Shown: one piece after another, positions 31,751 through 43,600 of the stretch
Position numbering within the stretch: position 1 is the stretch's first letter
How the letters are laid out: the number at the start of each line of letters is the position of its first letter
From: Sitta carolinensis
Taxonomy: Eukaryota > Chordata > Aves > Passeriformes > Sittidae
Length of the DNA: 64,000 nt
Reading direction: 5' to 3'
Assembly: GCA_032173965.1 (NCBI GenBank)
Contig: JAVUNC010000019.1
Location: 12,635,234-12,699,233, forward strand
Translations under genes and position numbers: made by a program
The notes under the pieces: generated by a model
Told to the model about the DNA's origin: nothing
Seen by the model: the letters and a program-made list of their open reading frames with translations, nothing else
Databases searched by the model: none

Positions 31751-33597
31751 ACTCCAGCTCAGTGCTCCCTTGAAATGCCACAGGCTGCCCTTAGACCGCA
31801 TGTTTGGTGTGGAGATGCAGAGAATGGTGAGGAGACATATCCTGGCAAGAGATCCTGCAGACCACATCAATGACTCCATGTAAGCATGATGGGATCATAT
31901 TTGCTTCCCAGAACCAAGAAGCTGATTCAGAGACAGCATCCTTTTCCCAGTGCTGAAACCCAGCTAGCCATGATTTATAAAGAGGGGCCTAATGAATGTA
32001 AACAGATTGCTCAGATACTTGGATTTACCTAATCTTATCTTTCCTAGCTCTCTTCATGGAAACAGAGCTGGTTCAGCTGCACACCAGAGATCTCTGACTG
32101 ATCCTGGATATAGAACGGATGGAGGTTGGACTTTTCATCTCCTCATCTGTGCCACAGTCTGTGCTTGTCTTTGCCATCCTGCTGTTTCCCTCCCTGTTCT
32201 CCACACTTCTCTCTGCCTGCTCCTTCCCCCACTCAGCCTTTTCTTGGTACAAATGTCAGGTGTTCACTCTCCTTTCTGTTTGTGAGACAACAATGGGATG
32301 ACACAGAGACCAAGAGATTCCTCCAGCTGAGGGTCGCATCCTGACTGCTGGTGCAGCCGAAGGTGGCTGCATGCAGGGCTCTGGTAGCTGGGGCTGACAT
32401 TCTGTTAGCATTCAAGCACATTTTAGCTACTTGGAGCTTGGTATTTCCTCTCTTGATTCTGTCTAAAAATTTCATCAGGTAGTTTAGGATCAGATATGGC
32501 CAATCTCACACATTTCTTGTGTAAGAGCTTTCAAGGAAGCTTTTTTTTTTTTTCTGAGATCTAACCTTATGTGCCTACATCCCAGATGCTTTGCATCTCA
32601 ATGAATGTAGATCAAGAAAGCAAACCTATTACAGAAAAATATGACAGAGGACTGTATTGCTCTGAAACAAGGCATCAGATATGAGTCTGAAAGACACGGA
32701 GAAGGATTTTGACAAACACCTACGGAAGAAAGCACTTTCCTTGCACAGCAGTTGCATTTGAGACATAAGTTGTCATTAACCCAGAAAAACCTCTGCCATT
32801 TCCATTTTAAAACCTGGAACTGAATGCTCCTATCACTTGTGTTTAATGGACATTTTGTCATTCACTACAGAAATGAAAGGACATGACCTTTGCAAAAAAA
32901 ACTCAAATTATTTTTATTAATAAGAATCACTGCCAGTCACATAACATTGGTTTGTTAGGAAAACTTAATCAAAACATCTGAACCCGACACCTGAATTTTA
33001 GTGACTCGGTTGACATACAGAAGTAAAATGAACTTGTGTGATTAAAACAGGATATTGCAGGTCTTTTTAAATATATGTTTAAAAAACCCCAAACAGCTGT
33101 AGAGGTAAGTTTCAGTGTTCCTAAACCTCAAAAAACCACAACTAAACAAAATATCTCTAAACTCTCAAATGCCTTAGAAATTAAAATGTCTTCAAACAGA
33201 TGTTAATGAAGAATACAGGAATGTATACTACTACCCTGCACGGGTTGGTATGCAAGAGACTGCTGTCATAGTGCCTATTACACACATAGAGTGAATAGTT
33301 TGTACCTTGGAATTTCCTATCAGCTGATCTTCAAGGGTGTTGGAGGTTCTTGACTCCTGCCTCACAGAAAGGAACTGACGCACCAGGGAGGAGGACGACT
33401 GGAAATCAGCTCGCCTTTGCCCAATAAATGAATGAGACCATTAAAATAGAATAATGGTCTTAACCACTTGTAAGCACTTTTCATCTTAAATGTAAAAAGC
33501 TCACAAGCCATGCTTCTTAAAGGCAAGGGACTTGAATAATTTTGATTTCTTATGAGCTTTCTGCACTTAGCACCTGTACTAAAAAAAACCTCCAAAA

Positions 33598-33660
33598 CAA
33601 CAACAACAACAAAAAAACCCAAACAAAAACAAACAAACAAACAAACAAAAAACAAACCAA
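33598..33660 (+). repeat. (CAA)n/(AAAC)n low-complexity run
   Basis: CAACAACAACAA is followed by several AAAC units. This is simple-sequence DNA with no coding meaning, although it opens long lysine/threonine/asparagine-rich frames. Confidence 0.9.
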
Positions 33661-35398
33661 GAAGAACCAAACCAAAACAATTAATTGCACTGGAAAGCTT
33701 TGCTGCTGTGGGTATCAGAAATCTTGCTTTCCTGCTGACAGCTGAGGTACTCAATACCATCTTCTAGGAGAAGGAAGTATTATCAGACTTTGGTTTGTTT
33801 ATGGACTCTGCTGACAAGCCTCATCACCATTAATATGCACATACACTGAAATACACTTTGCACACCTTGCTGATGAGTTATGTATGCAAATATGTTGAGG
33901 CCAAGTGCACATGTAGCATTGTCACACTGAAGTCATTAACTTGTACCACTTGGAGGATGTGGTCTAGGCCACATCAGGTAAATTGGGGTTCTTTAGACAT
34001 TCATGATCTGGTTAATCCACTGGGTAGCCCTCATATAGCAAGAATGTGAGTCTTCATCTTTGTTAGAAGCTCCAAATCAGCTGCAAATGTGGACTCAGAA
34101 AGGACCTCTTTTAAAGAAACATACAACCAAACCAAACCAATCCAAAGATACAAAACAAAACAAAACAGCCACCTCACAACACCATCCCTAAAGAAAACCC
34201 CAACCCTCCCAACAAACACTGTTGAGTGTCAACAACCATATTTTTTCCTAAATAATTCTGAGCCAAAATCCAAAGAACCTACATTCAGATGTAGGAGACT
34301 TCCAAAATAACTGCCATTTCATCTGTTTTCTGTAACTACACAGGGTTCTTTGTAGTTAATACATTCAGGCCTGTTTAAGGATAATTCTGAAATTTTTAAT
34401 GGCTTGGGAATCACAAGAGAACGAGCTGCTGATATAGCAATGCCTTCTCACTTTTGAACCATGACTCCAGTAAAGATATCCAGGGAGACTTGTTATAACA
34501 AGTTATAATAAACTTGAAGTCCACCAAACAGAAAACTTACATGTTGCATCTGAAATATATGTTACGTTTTATATTTCATGCCATTACAACTAGAACAGAA
34601 TGGACACAGTCCCTTCAGTCCCTTGATTGGGGAGCTGGGAAAAGCTAAACTACCTTTGCTGGATCCCCAAAACCGGAGAGAACAGTGCCTGGTCATTCTG
34701 CATGCCCAGAGGGCAATGCTAAAGGGGTAGCAGTGATGCAGAAGACATGGGCAGCTTGCAGACCCAGATGGGCTCTTCACAAGGGGTCTCTGATGTGGCT
34801 GGGTGATGCCCTGGGGCCAAGAGAAGCACTCTTGGCTCCCTCAACTCTAACACAGGTGAGAGCCCTGCACTGCCCTGGGGAGGAGCCAGGCAGAGTGCAC
34901 TGATTCAGGATGGAGCTCAAGGCACCAACCACTCCCCAAAGAAACCAGTATCCACTGCTCAAAGATCATTCCATGCCAAAGGACAGTGGGGTTTAGCCTC
35001 AGGCTGCTTTAGCAACAGTTCATTCCCTGCTCAGCTGCAGCTTTGTCTAACTCAGCTAACAGTAACGGCAGAATTATTTTTTTTTTATTGACTGATGCCC
35101 ATTTAGAAGCCAGTAGAAAGCACATATTATTCAGTCAGATAGTTTTCATAATGCCCACCTTATGAAACCACAGCCACAAAAAACTTTCATATAAAGATTT
35201 TGAGGTTGATTGGTGAATTCAGTCAGAAAACACCTTTCTGCTTGATAATGCAGTTGTAGGGGTTATTTCAGCTATAAGGATCTAAGATAAATGCAGTTTT
35301 ACTGAATTTAAATAATTTCAGAGAAATGTTCCAATTCAGTTTCATATCAGAATGAGAAAAAGTTGAAACACTCTATGAAGATGAATTGCAATGATTTC

Positions 35399-36345
35399 AC
35401 AGAATATTAGAATCATAGAATATGCTGAGTTGGAAGGGCCACATCAGGATCATTGAGTTCCAGCTCCTGGCCCCGCACATGACATTCCAACAATCACACC
35501 ATGTGCCTGAGAGTCTTGTTCAAATCTTGAACTCTGTCAGGCTTGGTGCTGTGACCACTTTTCCTGGGGAGCCTCTTCCAGTGCCCAACCACCCTCCGGA
35601 TGAAAAATCTTTTCCTAATATCCACCCTAGATCTCCCCTGATTCAGCCTCAGGCCATTTCCTCAACTCCTATCACTGGTCACCAGCAGAGATTCGTGCTG
35701 CCCCTCTGCTGCCCCCAAGTGAGGATGCGGACGACCCCACTGAGGTCTCCCCTCAGTCTCCTCCAGGCTGAACAGACCAAGTGACCTCAACCACTCCTCA
35801 TATGGCTCCCCCTCCAGATCCTTTCACCTTCCTTGTGGCCTCCTTTGGACCCTCTCTAACACCTTTATATCTTTGTTATATTGTGGTGCCCAAAACTGCC
35901 CCCAACACTCGAGGTGAGGTCTCCCAAGTGCAGAGCAGAGCAGGACAATCCCCTCCCTTGCCTGGCTGGTGATGCTGTCCCTGATGCCCCCAGGACAGGG
36001 ATGTCCCTCCTGGCTGCCAGGGCACTGCTGACCCATATCCAACTTGCCATAAACCAGGATCCCCAGGTGCCTTCCCCTGGCACTGCTCCCCAGTCTGTAC
36101 ATCCAGGGCTGCCCCATCCCAGGTGCAGAATTTGGTACTTGCCCTTGCTAAACTTCCTATGGTTGGTGACTGCCCAGCTCTCCAATTCATCAAGGTCTCT
36201 CTGCAGGGCCTCTCTGGCCTCAAGGCAGTCAACAGCTCATCCCAATTTATTGACATCAGCAAACTTCCTTGGTATTCCTTTGAGTCCTGAACCCAAGGTA
36301 TTAAAAAAAACAGGTTGAAGAGCACTTGGCCAAGGATGGAGCAAA
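35399..36345 (-). mobile_element. CR1 non-LTR retrotransposon with reverse-transcriptase C-terminal remnant, minus strand
   Basis: The left end on the plus strand shows the complement of the CR1 terminal repeat (TTAGAATCATAGAAT), then the same 3' region as the copy at 27.6 kb. Further right, the minus strand reads the C-terminal part of the CR1 polyprotein: fragments such as SINWDELLTAL, CTWDGAALD and LDMGQQCPGSQEG occur in different frames, so the frame is broken by several indels. At about 950 bases it is the longest CR1 copy here, 5'-truncated and inactive. Confidence 0.95.
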
Positions 36346-38150
36346 TAGAAGAAATGAAAGCATCTGGCATTAATGAAATTAAAACTATTTGGTAGGTTAC
36401 AAGACCATGTAAAATTCATTATATGGATAATATAAAATCTTTAAATGTCTGGTTTGATTGTGAATTAAAAAAAAAAAAAAAAAAGAAAACCAAGGATGAT
36501 AATTTCTCAGGACACTGACTATCTAGTTTCTGATCAGCAGCACTGCCAGACACAGCAGAGGGGGAAGCACACTGCCTGAATTTTGGAGACTTATCTAGCC
36601 TTTGATTATAGCAACTTTCTTCCTCACTCAGCGGGGAAGCCAAAAAAAAGCTTGCAGTGCCAGGAGCCATATTGCATATTGCACTGTATGTGTTTTTGAA
36701 ATTAAAAGAAAAAAAGGAAAAGAATTGCACTGTACACTACCAGCAGTACAACATCTTTCAGAAGATTTTCTGCATCACATTACACAATATATGGTACAGC
36801 TAATATAAAACTAAAATTTACATTCAGGAGCCATGTTATAGTCTTCAAAATGAGAAATAAAACCTAAATTTCTTCTCTATAAATACTACATACTCAATTT
36901 TTTATAGAATTATGAATGACTAAGTTTTATGAAGGACATGGATGTAGACCATATCAGGTTCTTTCCACCGTCCTCAATTCCCAAGCCAGGAGGAAAGTCT
37001 GAGCCTCCAGACCACGCAGGGTTTTGGGAGAACCTTTCTGAATCATCCTGGCACGCCACAGTACATTTTTCCATCAGAGACTTCTGGGAAGGCTGCGCCC
37101 TCTCCTGACAGTTCAGGACTCGGTAGCAGTGACTGAAAAAGCCACTTTGCTGCAGTCAACAAGTCAAGGCTTAGCCTCGGAGCTACAAAGACCAGAGCAG
37201 CTCGACTTAAAACCTCTATTGCACGGCGCAGAGGGGCTTCACGTTGAGATGCATATATCAAAATTATAATTTTTTTCACCATGCTTTAAGAAAACAAATG
37301 GCTCAAAAGTATGTGCTTTAAAAATGCCTCATCATTTATTCAAAAATGGATACAACACCATACTAGAATCATCTCCAAATAGATACAGTGTTTATAATTC
37401 ATGCAATTATGTAAAGGAAACTTTCATATGTTAAAAATATAACCTTGAAATTGCTGTTGTAACCCATGAATTCCATTTCACAGAGCTAATACATGATATG
37501 GCTAATGCTATTATAAAGATTCAGTCTGCCTTCACAAGCAAATGTAATCTCCTTCAAGCAGCAAAGCTCTGCAGAAACAACTGAAGAAATCCCACACATC
37601 TCGTCAATCATTCACACTATGCCTAAGTGAACATTACTTTCATTTTTTTATGTGACACACTTACCTCTCATCTCATCTTGCATTCAAGTTAAGTGAATTT
37701 TATGGACTCACAACTGCATTCTGATTAACGCTTCTGGTCCTGGAAACTTCTGAATACCACAGAGAAAGAAATTTTTACCATGTCAGTCTGGCAGGGACTA
37801 TTTGGAAGAATTTTCTTCCTTTCTTTGTAGCTTAGGATATGTGGCACTTCTTCAAATCATCTGGAAATTTCAATTAACAAATTTCCTTCTAATCTAGAAC
37901 CTGGTTACTGACACTTTATCTTTGTGGATCTTTTTCTGAGGTACATGATTGTGCTGTGACTTTGCACAAGAAGGGCTATACTATTTTGTTTTTCTTTAAA
38001 GCAACAGTGTTGCAAAATGTGTAACATGCAAAATTTTCTTAAGAAGGATGTTCTTCAATGTTTGGTTTTTATATACTTTCAAGCCCAATCAACAAGAAGG
38101 GAGATTTAATCCATTAAACAGAGAGCAGCTAACAAGTTTTAAGTGACACA
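36346..38150. other. Intergenic region without recognisable features
   Basis: AT-rich unique sequence with a poly(A) run at about 36,466-36,484. No exon, RNA gene or clear repeat could be identified. Confidence 0.6.
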
Positions 38151-38154
38151 CAGG

Positions 38155-38735
38155 TGTTAGAAAAACAAATTACTTGTGAGTAGAATTGCCTTCTTAAGGT
38201 TTAGGGCTGGACATGCTTCAGTGATCCCAGACCCAGGGGGGGTTAACTAAGCCTGGGTAGAAGGATGTACCACTGATAGTGGACACAAAGAATGCAGAAT
38301 TTATGGGCCCCAAGGACATTTAGCAGAACTCTCAAGATAAGGAAAAAAGTAATAAAGACAACTCAGTGACTGTGCTGAATCAGCTCTGCCTGGGTAAAAG
38401 GTGATCCAGCAGGGACAGATCTCACCCTGAGAACCCACCTCAGACCAAGAGACAGCCAGAGCATGCGGGCTAATTAGCATGAGAAGAGAGAGTCATTAAA
38501 CAATAGAAGAGAGAATACTAATTAGGAAGAGAACTGTGTAACTTGTAGCCAATGAACACTAATTCGTTTGCTAAATTGTATAAATAGTAAAAAGTTTTTA
38601 TAGTTGGTGTGCTTGATTTGTGGAACACCACAGAGGAACCAGGCTTGTGCAACTTTGAAATAAATAATCAATGTCTGTCTCGAGTGTATAATTATCGGCT
38701 TGTTGCACTAGGTAAAAAATCTGATTTTTTGGACA
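38155..38735 (+). mobile_element. Putative solo LTR of an endogenous retrovirus
   Basis: The segment begins TGTTAG and ends GGACA, so it has the TG..CA ends expected of an LTR. In its right half it holds a TATA box (TATAAATA, 38579-38586) followed 80 bases later by AATAAA (38659-38664), the usual U3-R spacing. Four bases after the end comes TGGGGCTTATG, which loosely resembles a tRNA primer-binding site. No gag, pol or env remnant is recognisable beyond it, so the copy is a lone or truncated LTR. Family and exact ends are uncertain, and no flanking target-site duplication could be confirmed. Confidence 0.5.
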
Positions 38736-38739
38736 ATAC

Positions 38740-39705
38740 TGGGGCTTATGCTGCTGTCTGAGGAGTTTATTGGCAGCATGTTTATTTCATGTAATGATTC
38801 AAATGATTGCTAAAGCAGATGTAAAAGAGAATGTAATTACTGTTTTACCTTCTCCAGTTGTATTATTTACAACAGGACGATTAAGAGTCATAACAAATGA
38901 CTACCAATTAAACACAGGTGGAATGGAAAACCATTCTTCACAAAGTGGCACCACACAGTGAAGGATACTTCAGGCCCCTGGAAGTTAATGGCTACTGCCT
39001 GATATGAGGAGCCATGGGGGTAAGATCTTGTTTCTCTGTTGCTTTATAGCAAAGAATTTCAGTTTTTACAGCATGTTGCTACACCCTTACGATTTGTAAA
39101 TCACACTGCTGTACACTGGGTGAAGGTCAAAGAGCACTGAGTGCTAAATTACCCTATCTCCTGTTCCCTCAGGCCTCTCCTGTCCTGCCCGGGCAAGCAC
39201 AGGCTTCACTCTGCGTTTTTGACACTAAGCTGGAAAAATAGAACAGCCACCAGGAGGCGAAGTAATAGAGCCTCATTAATAGTCACAGAGACTCATTAAT
39301 AGTCATCCATGATTATCTTCAGATATTGTAACAGGATTGAGAACGTCACGGAAACATTGCTTTAACAATATAATTCCCCTCTTCTTCACAAAAGCCTTCT
39401 ATTGCTGATTAAATTAGCAAATTAATTATAATTATCCTCAAATGCATTTGAGGTATTTTTATGCCACGAACCTATCTGAAACGTGAGAAGTTCTATGAAT
39501 GGCCTTGTTTAAAGCCTTCCTCAGCCAACCTCCTGCGTGTTTAAGCTCGGTGTGTATGTAGGTAGAGCCTCTGGAGGAACAAAGGCTCTGGGGTGACCTT
39601 ACCGCTCTCCGCAGCTCCCTGGCAGGAGGCTGGAGCCAGCTGGGGTCGGCCTCTTCTCCCAGGCAGCCAGTGACAGGACAAGAGACCGCGGACGTAAGCG
39701 AGGGA
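38740..39705. other. Sequence between the LTR-like element and the AFTPH promoter CR1
   Basis: No gene is seen. An open frame of 63 codons at 38,770-38,961 has no recognisable family. A 14-bp motif, CTCATTAATAGTCA, occurs twice at 39,272-39,285 and 39,292-39,305. It is followed within 150 bases by TTAATTATAATTAT-type sequence, rich in homeodomain-like TAAT cores. Confidence 0.5.
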
Positions 39706-39918
39706 AGTTTTAGGCTGGACATTGGGAGGAATTTCTTCACAGAATGGGCCATTAGACATTGCAATGGGCTGCCCAGGGGGTGATGGAGTCACCGTCCCTG
39801 GAGGTGTTTACGGGCACTCAGTGCCAAGGTTCGACTGACACCGTGGTGTTGGGTCACAGCTTGGACTCGGTGATTCCAGTGTTCTTTCCCAACCTGACTC
39901 ATTCCGTGATTCCGTAAC
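39706..39918 (+). mobile_element. CR1 retrotransposon, short 3' end, plus strand
   Basis: The sequence TTTTAGGCTGGACATTGGGA, then GGAATTTCTTCACAGAATGG, TGGGCTGCCCAGG and CCTGGAGGTGTT, is the standard CR1 3' end. It finishes with ATTCCGTGATTCCGTAA, a diverged form of the terminal repeat. It differs from the two minus-strand copies, so it belongs to another CR1 subfamily. It sits about 550 bases upstream of AFTPH exon 1, just outside the CpG island. Confidence 0.93.
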
Positions 39919-40237
39919 GAAACTCTGTCACACTTTGCTCGCTACTTTATTAACGCAATTTTCCACCGCACTGGGACCGCTGTACGGCGCTCAGTTAACC
40001 ACGGCCACAGGACGAGCGGCAGGCCTTGAACCTTACTTAAACGCCGTTTTTTTTAAACCCTGTTCTTTACGATTTTAACACGCGCTTGCTTGGGGCTGGA
40101 ACTCGCTGACGTTTGGAGCCCCTTCCATGCCCAAGCCGCTGTAGGAGTCAGCGTTCCGCCGGTACCACGGCACGGCAGGGCAGGGCACAGGGCCGCAGCC
40201 CGCGCTGCCCCTCAGCCGTCTCCGGGCAGGGCACACG

Positions 40238-40320
40238 GCCGCTGCCCCTCGGCGCTGCCCCTCGGCCGCTGCCCCTCGGCCGCTGCCCCTCGGCCGCTGC
40301 CCCTCGGCCGCTGCCCCTCG
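40238..40320 (+). repeat. 14-bp GC-rich minisatellite, six copies
   Basis: The unit GCCGCTGCCCCTCG is repeated at 40238, 40265, 40279, 40293 and 40307. A shorter 13-base copy (missing one C) lies at 40252-40264. The near-perfect copies suggest recent expansion. It lies in the presumed AFTPH promoter and could vary in length between individuals. Confidence 0.92.
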
Positions 40321-40449
40321 GCCGCCTCCCGGCAGCGCCGCTCCCGGCGGGCGCGGGCCGGGCCGGACGTGACGCGGTCGGGGGCGGCGGCGCGGTGCGT
40401 GCCGGGAGCGCGGTGGGCGGCGGCGGGCGGAGGGGGCCGGGCCGCAGCG

Positions 40450-40611
40450 ACGCGGTTCCTGTCGCCCACAGGGGCTCCCCTCCATGGCGGTTGCCGCGGG
40501 AGGCCGCAGATAACCGGCCGCGGCCCCTCTCCCCTTTCTCCCTCCTTCCCTCCCCCTCCCCGCCCGCCGCCATGCCCGTCCGGGCCCCGCCGCCCCCCGC
40601 GCAGCCCGCAG
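40450..40611 (+). other. AFTPH: AFTPH exon 1 (5' untranslated; start approximate)
   Basis: The exon ends at a strong donor, G|GTAAGAG, at 40611/40612. Its 5' limit is not visible; I place it loosely inside the CpG island. The human gene likewise begins with a non-coding first exon. Two ATG codons lie inside and start short upstream ORFs (40484-40513 and from 40572), neither of which is joined in frame to aftiphilin. Confidence 0.6.
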
Positions 40612-43600
40612 GTAAGAGACGGCGGGGGCCGGCCCGTTCCCGCCGGGCCTGCCCGCGGAGGGGCGCCGGGGACCCCTGGGGCTTCCCCCGGGGGGCGGCG
40701 GCGGCGGCGGCCGGGGCCTGTCGGAGCAGCGCCGTCCTTCCCGTTGGCCCGCGGGGAGGGCGGCGGGGCCGGGCGGGGCAGGGCAGGGCAGGGCAGGGGT
40801 GAAGCCCCGCGGCTCCCCGGGCCCGTCCCGCCGCGGCCGGAGCGCGGGGCTCGGCTTTGTCCTGCGGCGGGGCCCGCGTTTTCTTGGGGCTCGGCAGCGC
40901 CGCGGCTGCGAGAGGGCTCGCGGATGCGGTGCAAGAAGTTAGGCTGTCCTGTGTGTTCGGCTTTTCCTGACAAGCTTTCTCTTTCGAAGGGCGTAAAGCG
41001 TGTCGGTTGCTAAATGCCTCTGGACATGGCAGGCTGAACAGTTGCGTTAATTTAAGTACGGTATTTTTCTTTTTGTAAAAGAGGTAATGTCACTCTAAAA
41101 CGGGGCGAAATTGCTCAAATGCTTTATTAGGTGCTGACACTTCAGTTCGCTATGAAAAGTGTCTGCTTGGTGAACCAAAATATAGTTTGTTTTTTAGAGA
41201 AGACAGTGCCTTAAAAACAACGGTTAAACCTTGGGATTCCTTCAAAGTGTCAGTAAATTGGCCTCATAATGGTGGCAGCCCCTTCCTTGCAGCTTCAGCA
41301 CAGAAATGGAAGCCTTCAGCAGCTTAATGCTCCTTAAGCAAACATCTGTTCGTAAATGACTGGAGTGAGTAGAGAAACATTGTTGACAGGAGCTGCGCTG
41401 GGTTGGTTTTACAAGTTTTGTTTCCATGCATGGTTTAGAGCCCAGCGTGCTTCATTAGAACTCATTTTTCAGCTGTTGAGTCCATGGTAAAGTGAGTTTG
41501 ATGGATGCTGCTTTTTAGCTGGATTGGTCCTTGGAGATTGGACAAAATTAAAAGTATTTCCTCCATGCTTTATTCTCTGGACATAAGAACTAGACTTGGA
41601 AAGGCAATTAGCCTACTTTAAAAATAAAAACGTTTTGTTGTATTGTCAGCACTGGCAGAGGTTTGCTCATGCAATGCACAGGTAGCAGTTTCTCCTCCTG
41701 AAGTTGGAGCTATAACCTGGAGGAATGTAACATTAATTGTGAGAGCCTGGGGCAGAGTTGGAGTCCCTGTGACTACTGAGGGCTTGTTTTGTTTATTTTA
41801 AGGAGTCATGTCAGTGAGAATAAATAATGTGAATGTGAGAATGAGACATAAAAAATATGTAGAAAAGCTAATGTAGCTCTGGTGCTTTCATTCTGCATGA
41901 TAGTTGCATAAAGTACACATTGTATGACCTTCTAAGGTCATGTGAAAGTATGACCTCTTGTTTTTACTTCCTTAATTTGTTTATAAGTAAGCAGTTGAAG
42001 GATCTCAGCCTCAGTTTGTTGGTTTTTTTTTTTTTTTAATATACTTTGTTTTTGCTCAGATCATGGTTTTGTCTAGTAAAGGATTTAATAGATTGTAAAA
42101 TTTGGAGTTCACACAGTGAATCTTATTTGTGTTACATGTTGCTGGTGATGAAGGCTCTGTGTGATCTCTACATTTCTACTTGAAAATTCCACCTAAGCTA
42201 ACACAAGCCTTTTAACATATTAATTGCCCAAAGTAATATTCTGAAACTTTCAGTACTTTGAAAAGACTTGTCTTTCACAGTGGAAATAATAGAGCAGCTT
42301 AGATGGACCTCAGTCAACTCTGCCTTTTCCTCTTGAAATATTCATTGAGCTGTCCTTTCAGATCTGTGGTGGTATCAGTTGGAAATCCAGCGGTAAAGAA
42401 ACTGATGCTCGATCGAGTTGTTTTCACTACACTCAGCAGCATAATCTTCTTGCAGATACCATTATCTATCTCGACAGAATGTTCATTCCTTTCTGTGCTA
42501 TTGTGCTGTTTGACAACTTAAACTGCTTCTTTGTGAACATTTCAGCACAATGACATGCTAACCCTTTCACAGGGATTCAAAATACTTATCATTTTTCTGG
42601 ATAGTCAGAGAAGTGTCTTAGATCCTACTCATTCCTAGGTGTTAGAAATTTCGTCTGTTAGATTTTCTCCTTTGTGCAGAAAAACCACATGAGTAAGCTG
42701 CTGCTGTTTCACACACACAGAGAAAAAAAAGCCCTGAAATATGCCTTGTTTGAAAACTGACAATCTCATTTTCAGTAGACTTTCTTTCATGCTAATGTCT
42801 TAGCAATTAAAGTTTTCAATTGCAAGGATTTTTTCTGTATTGGTACCACTTGTAAGATGATCTCAGAAATCTGCTTCTGTAAAGCAAGTAATTTGGATTT
42901 TTCAAATCAAGGAGTCCTGTCTTTGGAGAACCACCGGGAAGGGCAAATCCTCTCTTCAATTTAGTATGTTTGGAAGTAGGGTGAAGGAAATGTGAAACCT
43001 CAAGTTCATATGTTTGTTGATAAGCAATGGAAAATAGGTTTTATTCTTTGGAGTATCAGGTGTCCCTTCTGTATTGTGTTTTTAATACAAGGTAATGCCT
43101 GTAGGTGGGATAAATGGTGAATAATGTAAGCCTGCTCACTGAAAAACAAGCAGTAAGTACGTCTGCAGTAGTAGAAAGAAAGCCTCTGGTTGTTTTTCCC
43201 TTGTGCAGCTGTATTTCCTCTGCCAGCCTGTGAGAGAACCTGTCACATGAGAGTGCAGCCCTGTAGTAGATTAGTTCTGATCTACTCTGTGCTGTGGTCT
43301 CTGTGAAGTTTGAAGTGTGGTGGAGATCATATTGCTCTGTGAGGAAGTCTCTGACAACAGTTGACCCTAGGTAATCTAGTTCTAATACTTTCTATTCTAG
43401 CATTTTTTAATCCTAATTTAGAACACATTCCCAGCTAGCATGTTTGAGGGTAACATCCAGGAATAGATTTATCCCTGAGCTGAACACTGTCTTAAAAAGG
43501 AATTTAAGAAAAAGAAATTTAAGAAAATTTAAGAAAAGGTCTGGATTATGTGTTACTTATGATATCTGTCTTTACACATTGTGTGGCTGTGTGCTGTATG

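Larger units (their letters stand above)
28193..35398. other. Intergenic region between two CR1 copies
   Basis: No exon is recognisable. The region is AT-rich with short spurious open frames. It holds a low-complexity A/C-rich run at 33,598-33,660, a possible old repeat remnant near 31,690-31,750, a 13-bp tandem pair (CTGGTTGTTCAT) at about 29,481-29,508, and a 16-bp perfect palindrome at 34,488-34,503. Confidence 0.6.
40150..40900. promoter_or_regulatory. AFTPH: CpG island promoter of AFTPH
   Basis: G+C and CpG density jump at about 40,150 and fall after 40,900. The island contains GC-box-like runs (GGGGGCGG around 40,380) and a GACGTGACG sequence resembling a CRE/ATF site near 40,366. No TATA box is seen. 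A 14-bp tandem repeat occupies 40,238-40,320. It is the only CpG island upstream of AFTPH exon 2 and ends in a good splice donor, so it is taken as the promoter. Confidence 0.75.

Noticed and set aside
34488..34503. Perfect 16-bp palindrome
   Set aside because: Short AT-rich palindromes of this size occur by chance in 64 kb, and nothing around it suggests a function.
35876..36370. 164-codon minus-strand frame as a host gene
   Set aside because: Its peptide is the decayed end of the CR1 reverse-transcriptase polyprotein, with frame changes in neighbouring segments, so it is a transposon relic.
39824..39836. GGTTCGA box resembling a tRNA B box
   Set aside because: It lies in the CR1 3' end, lacks the following CC and has no A box or cloverleaf.
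40090..41013. 307-codon plus-strand frame and 253-codon minus-strand frame over the AFTPH CpG island
   Set aside because: Both are by-products of high G+C and the 14-bp minisatellite; overlapping frames on both strands have the same low-complexity composition and no known domain.
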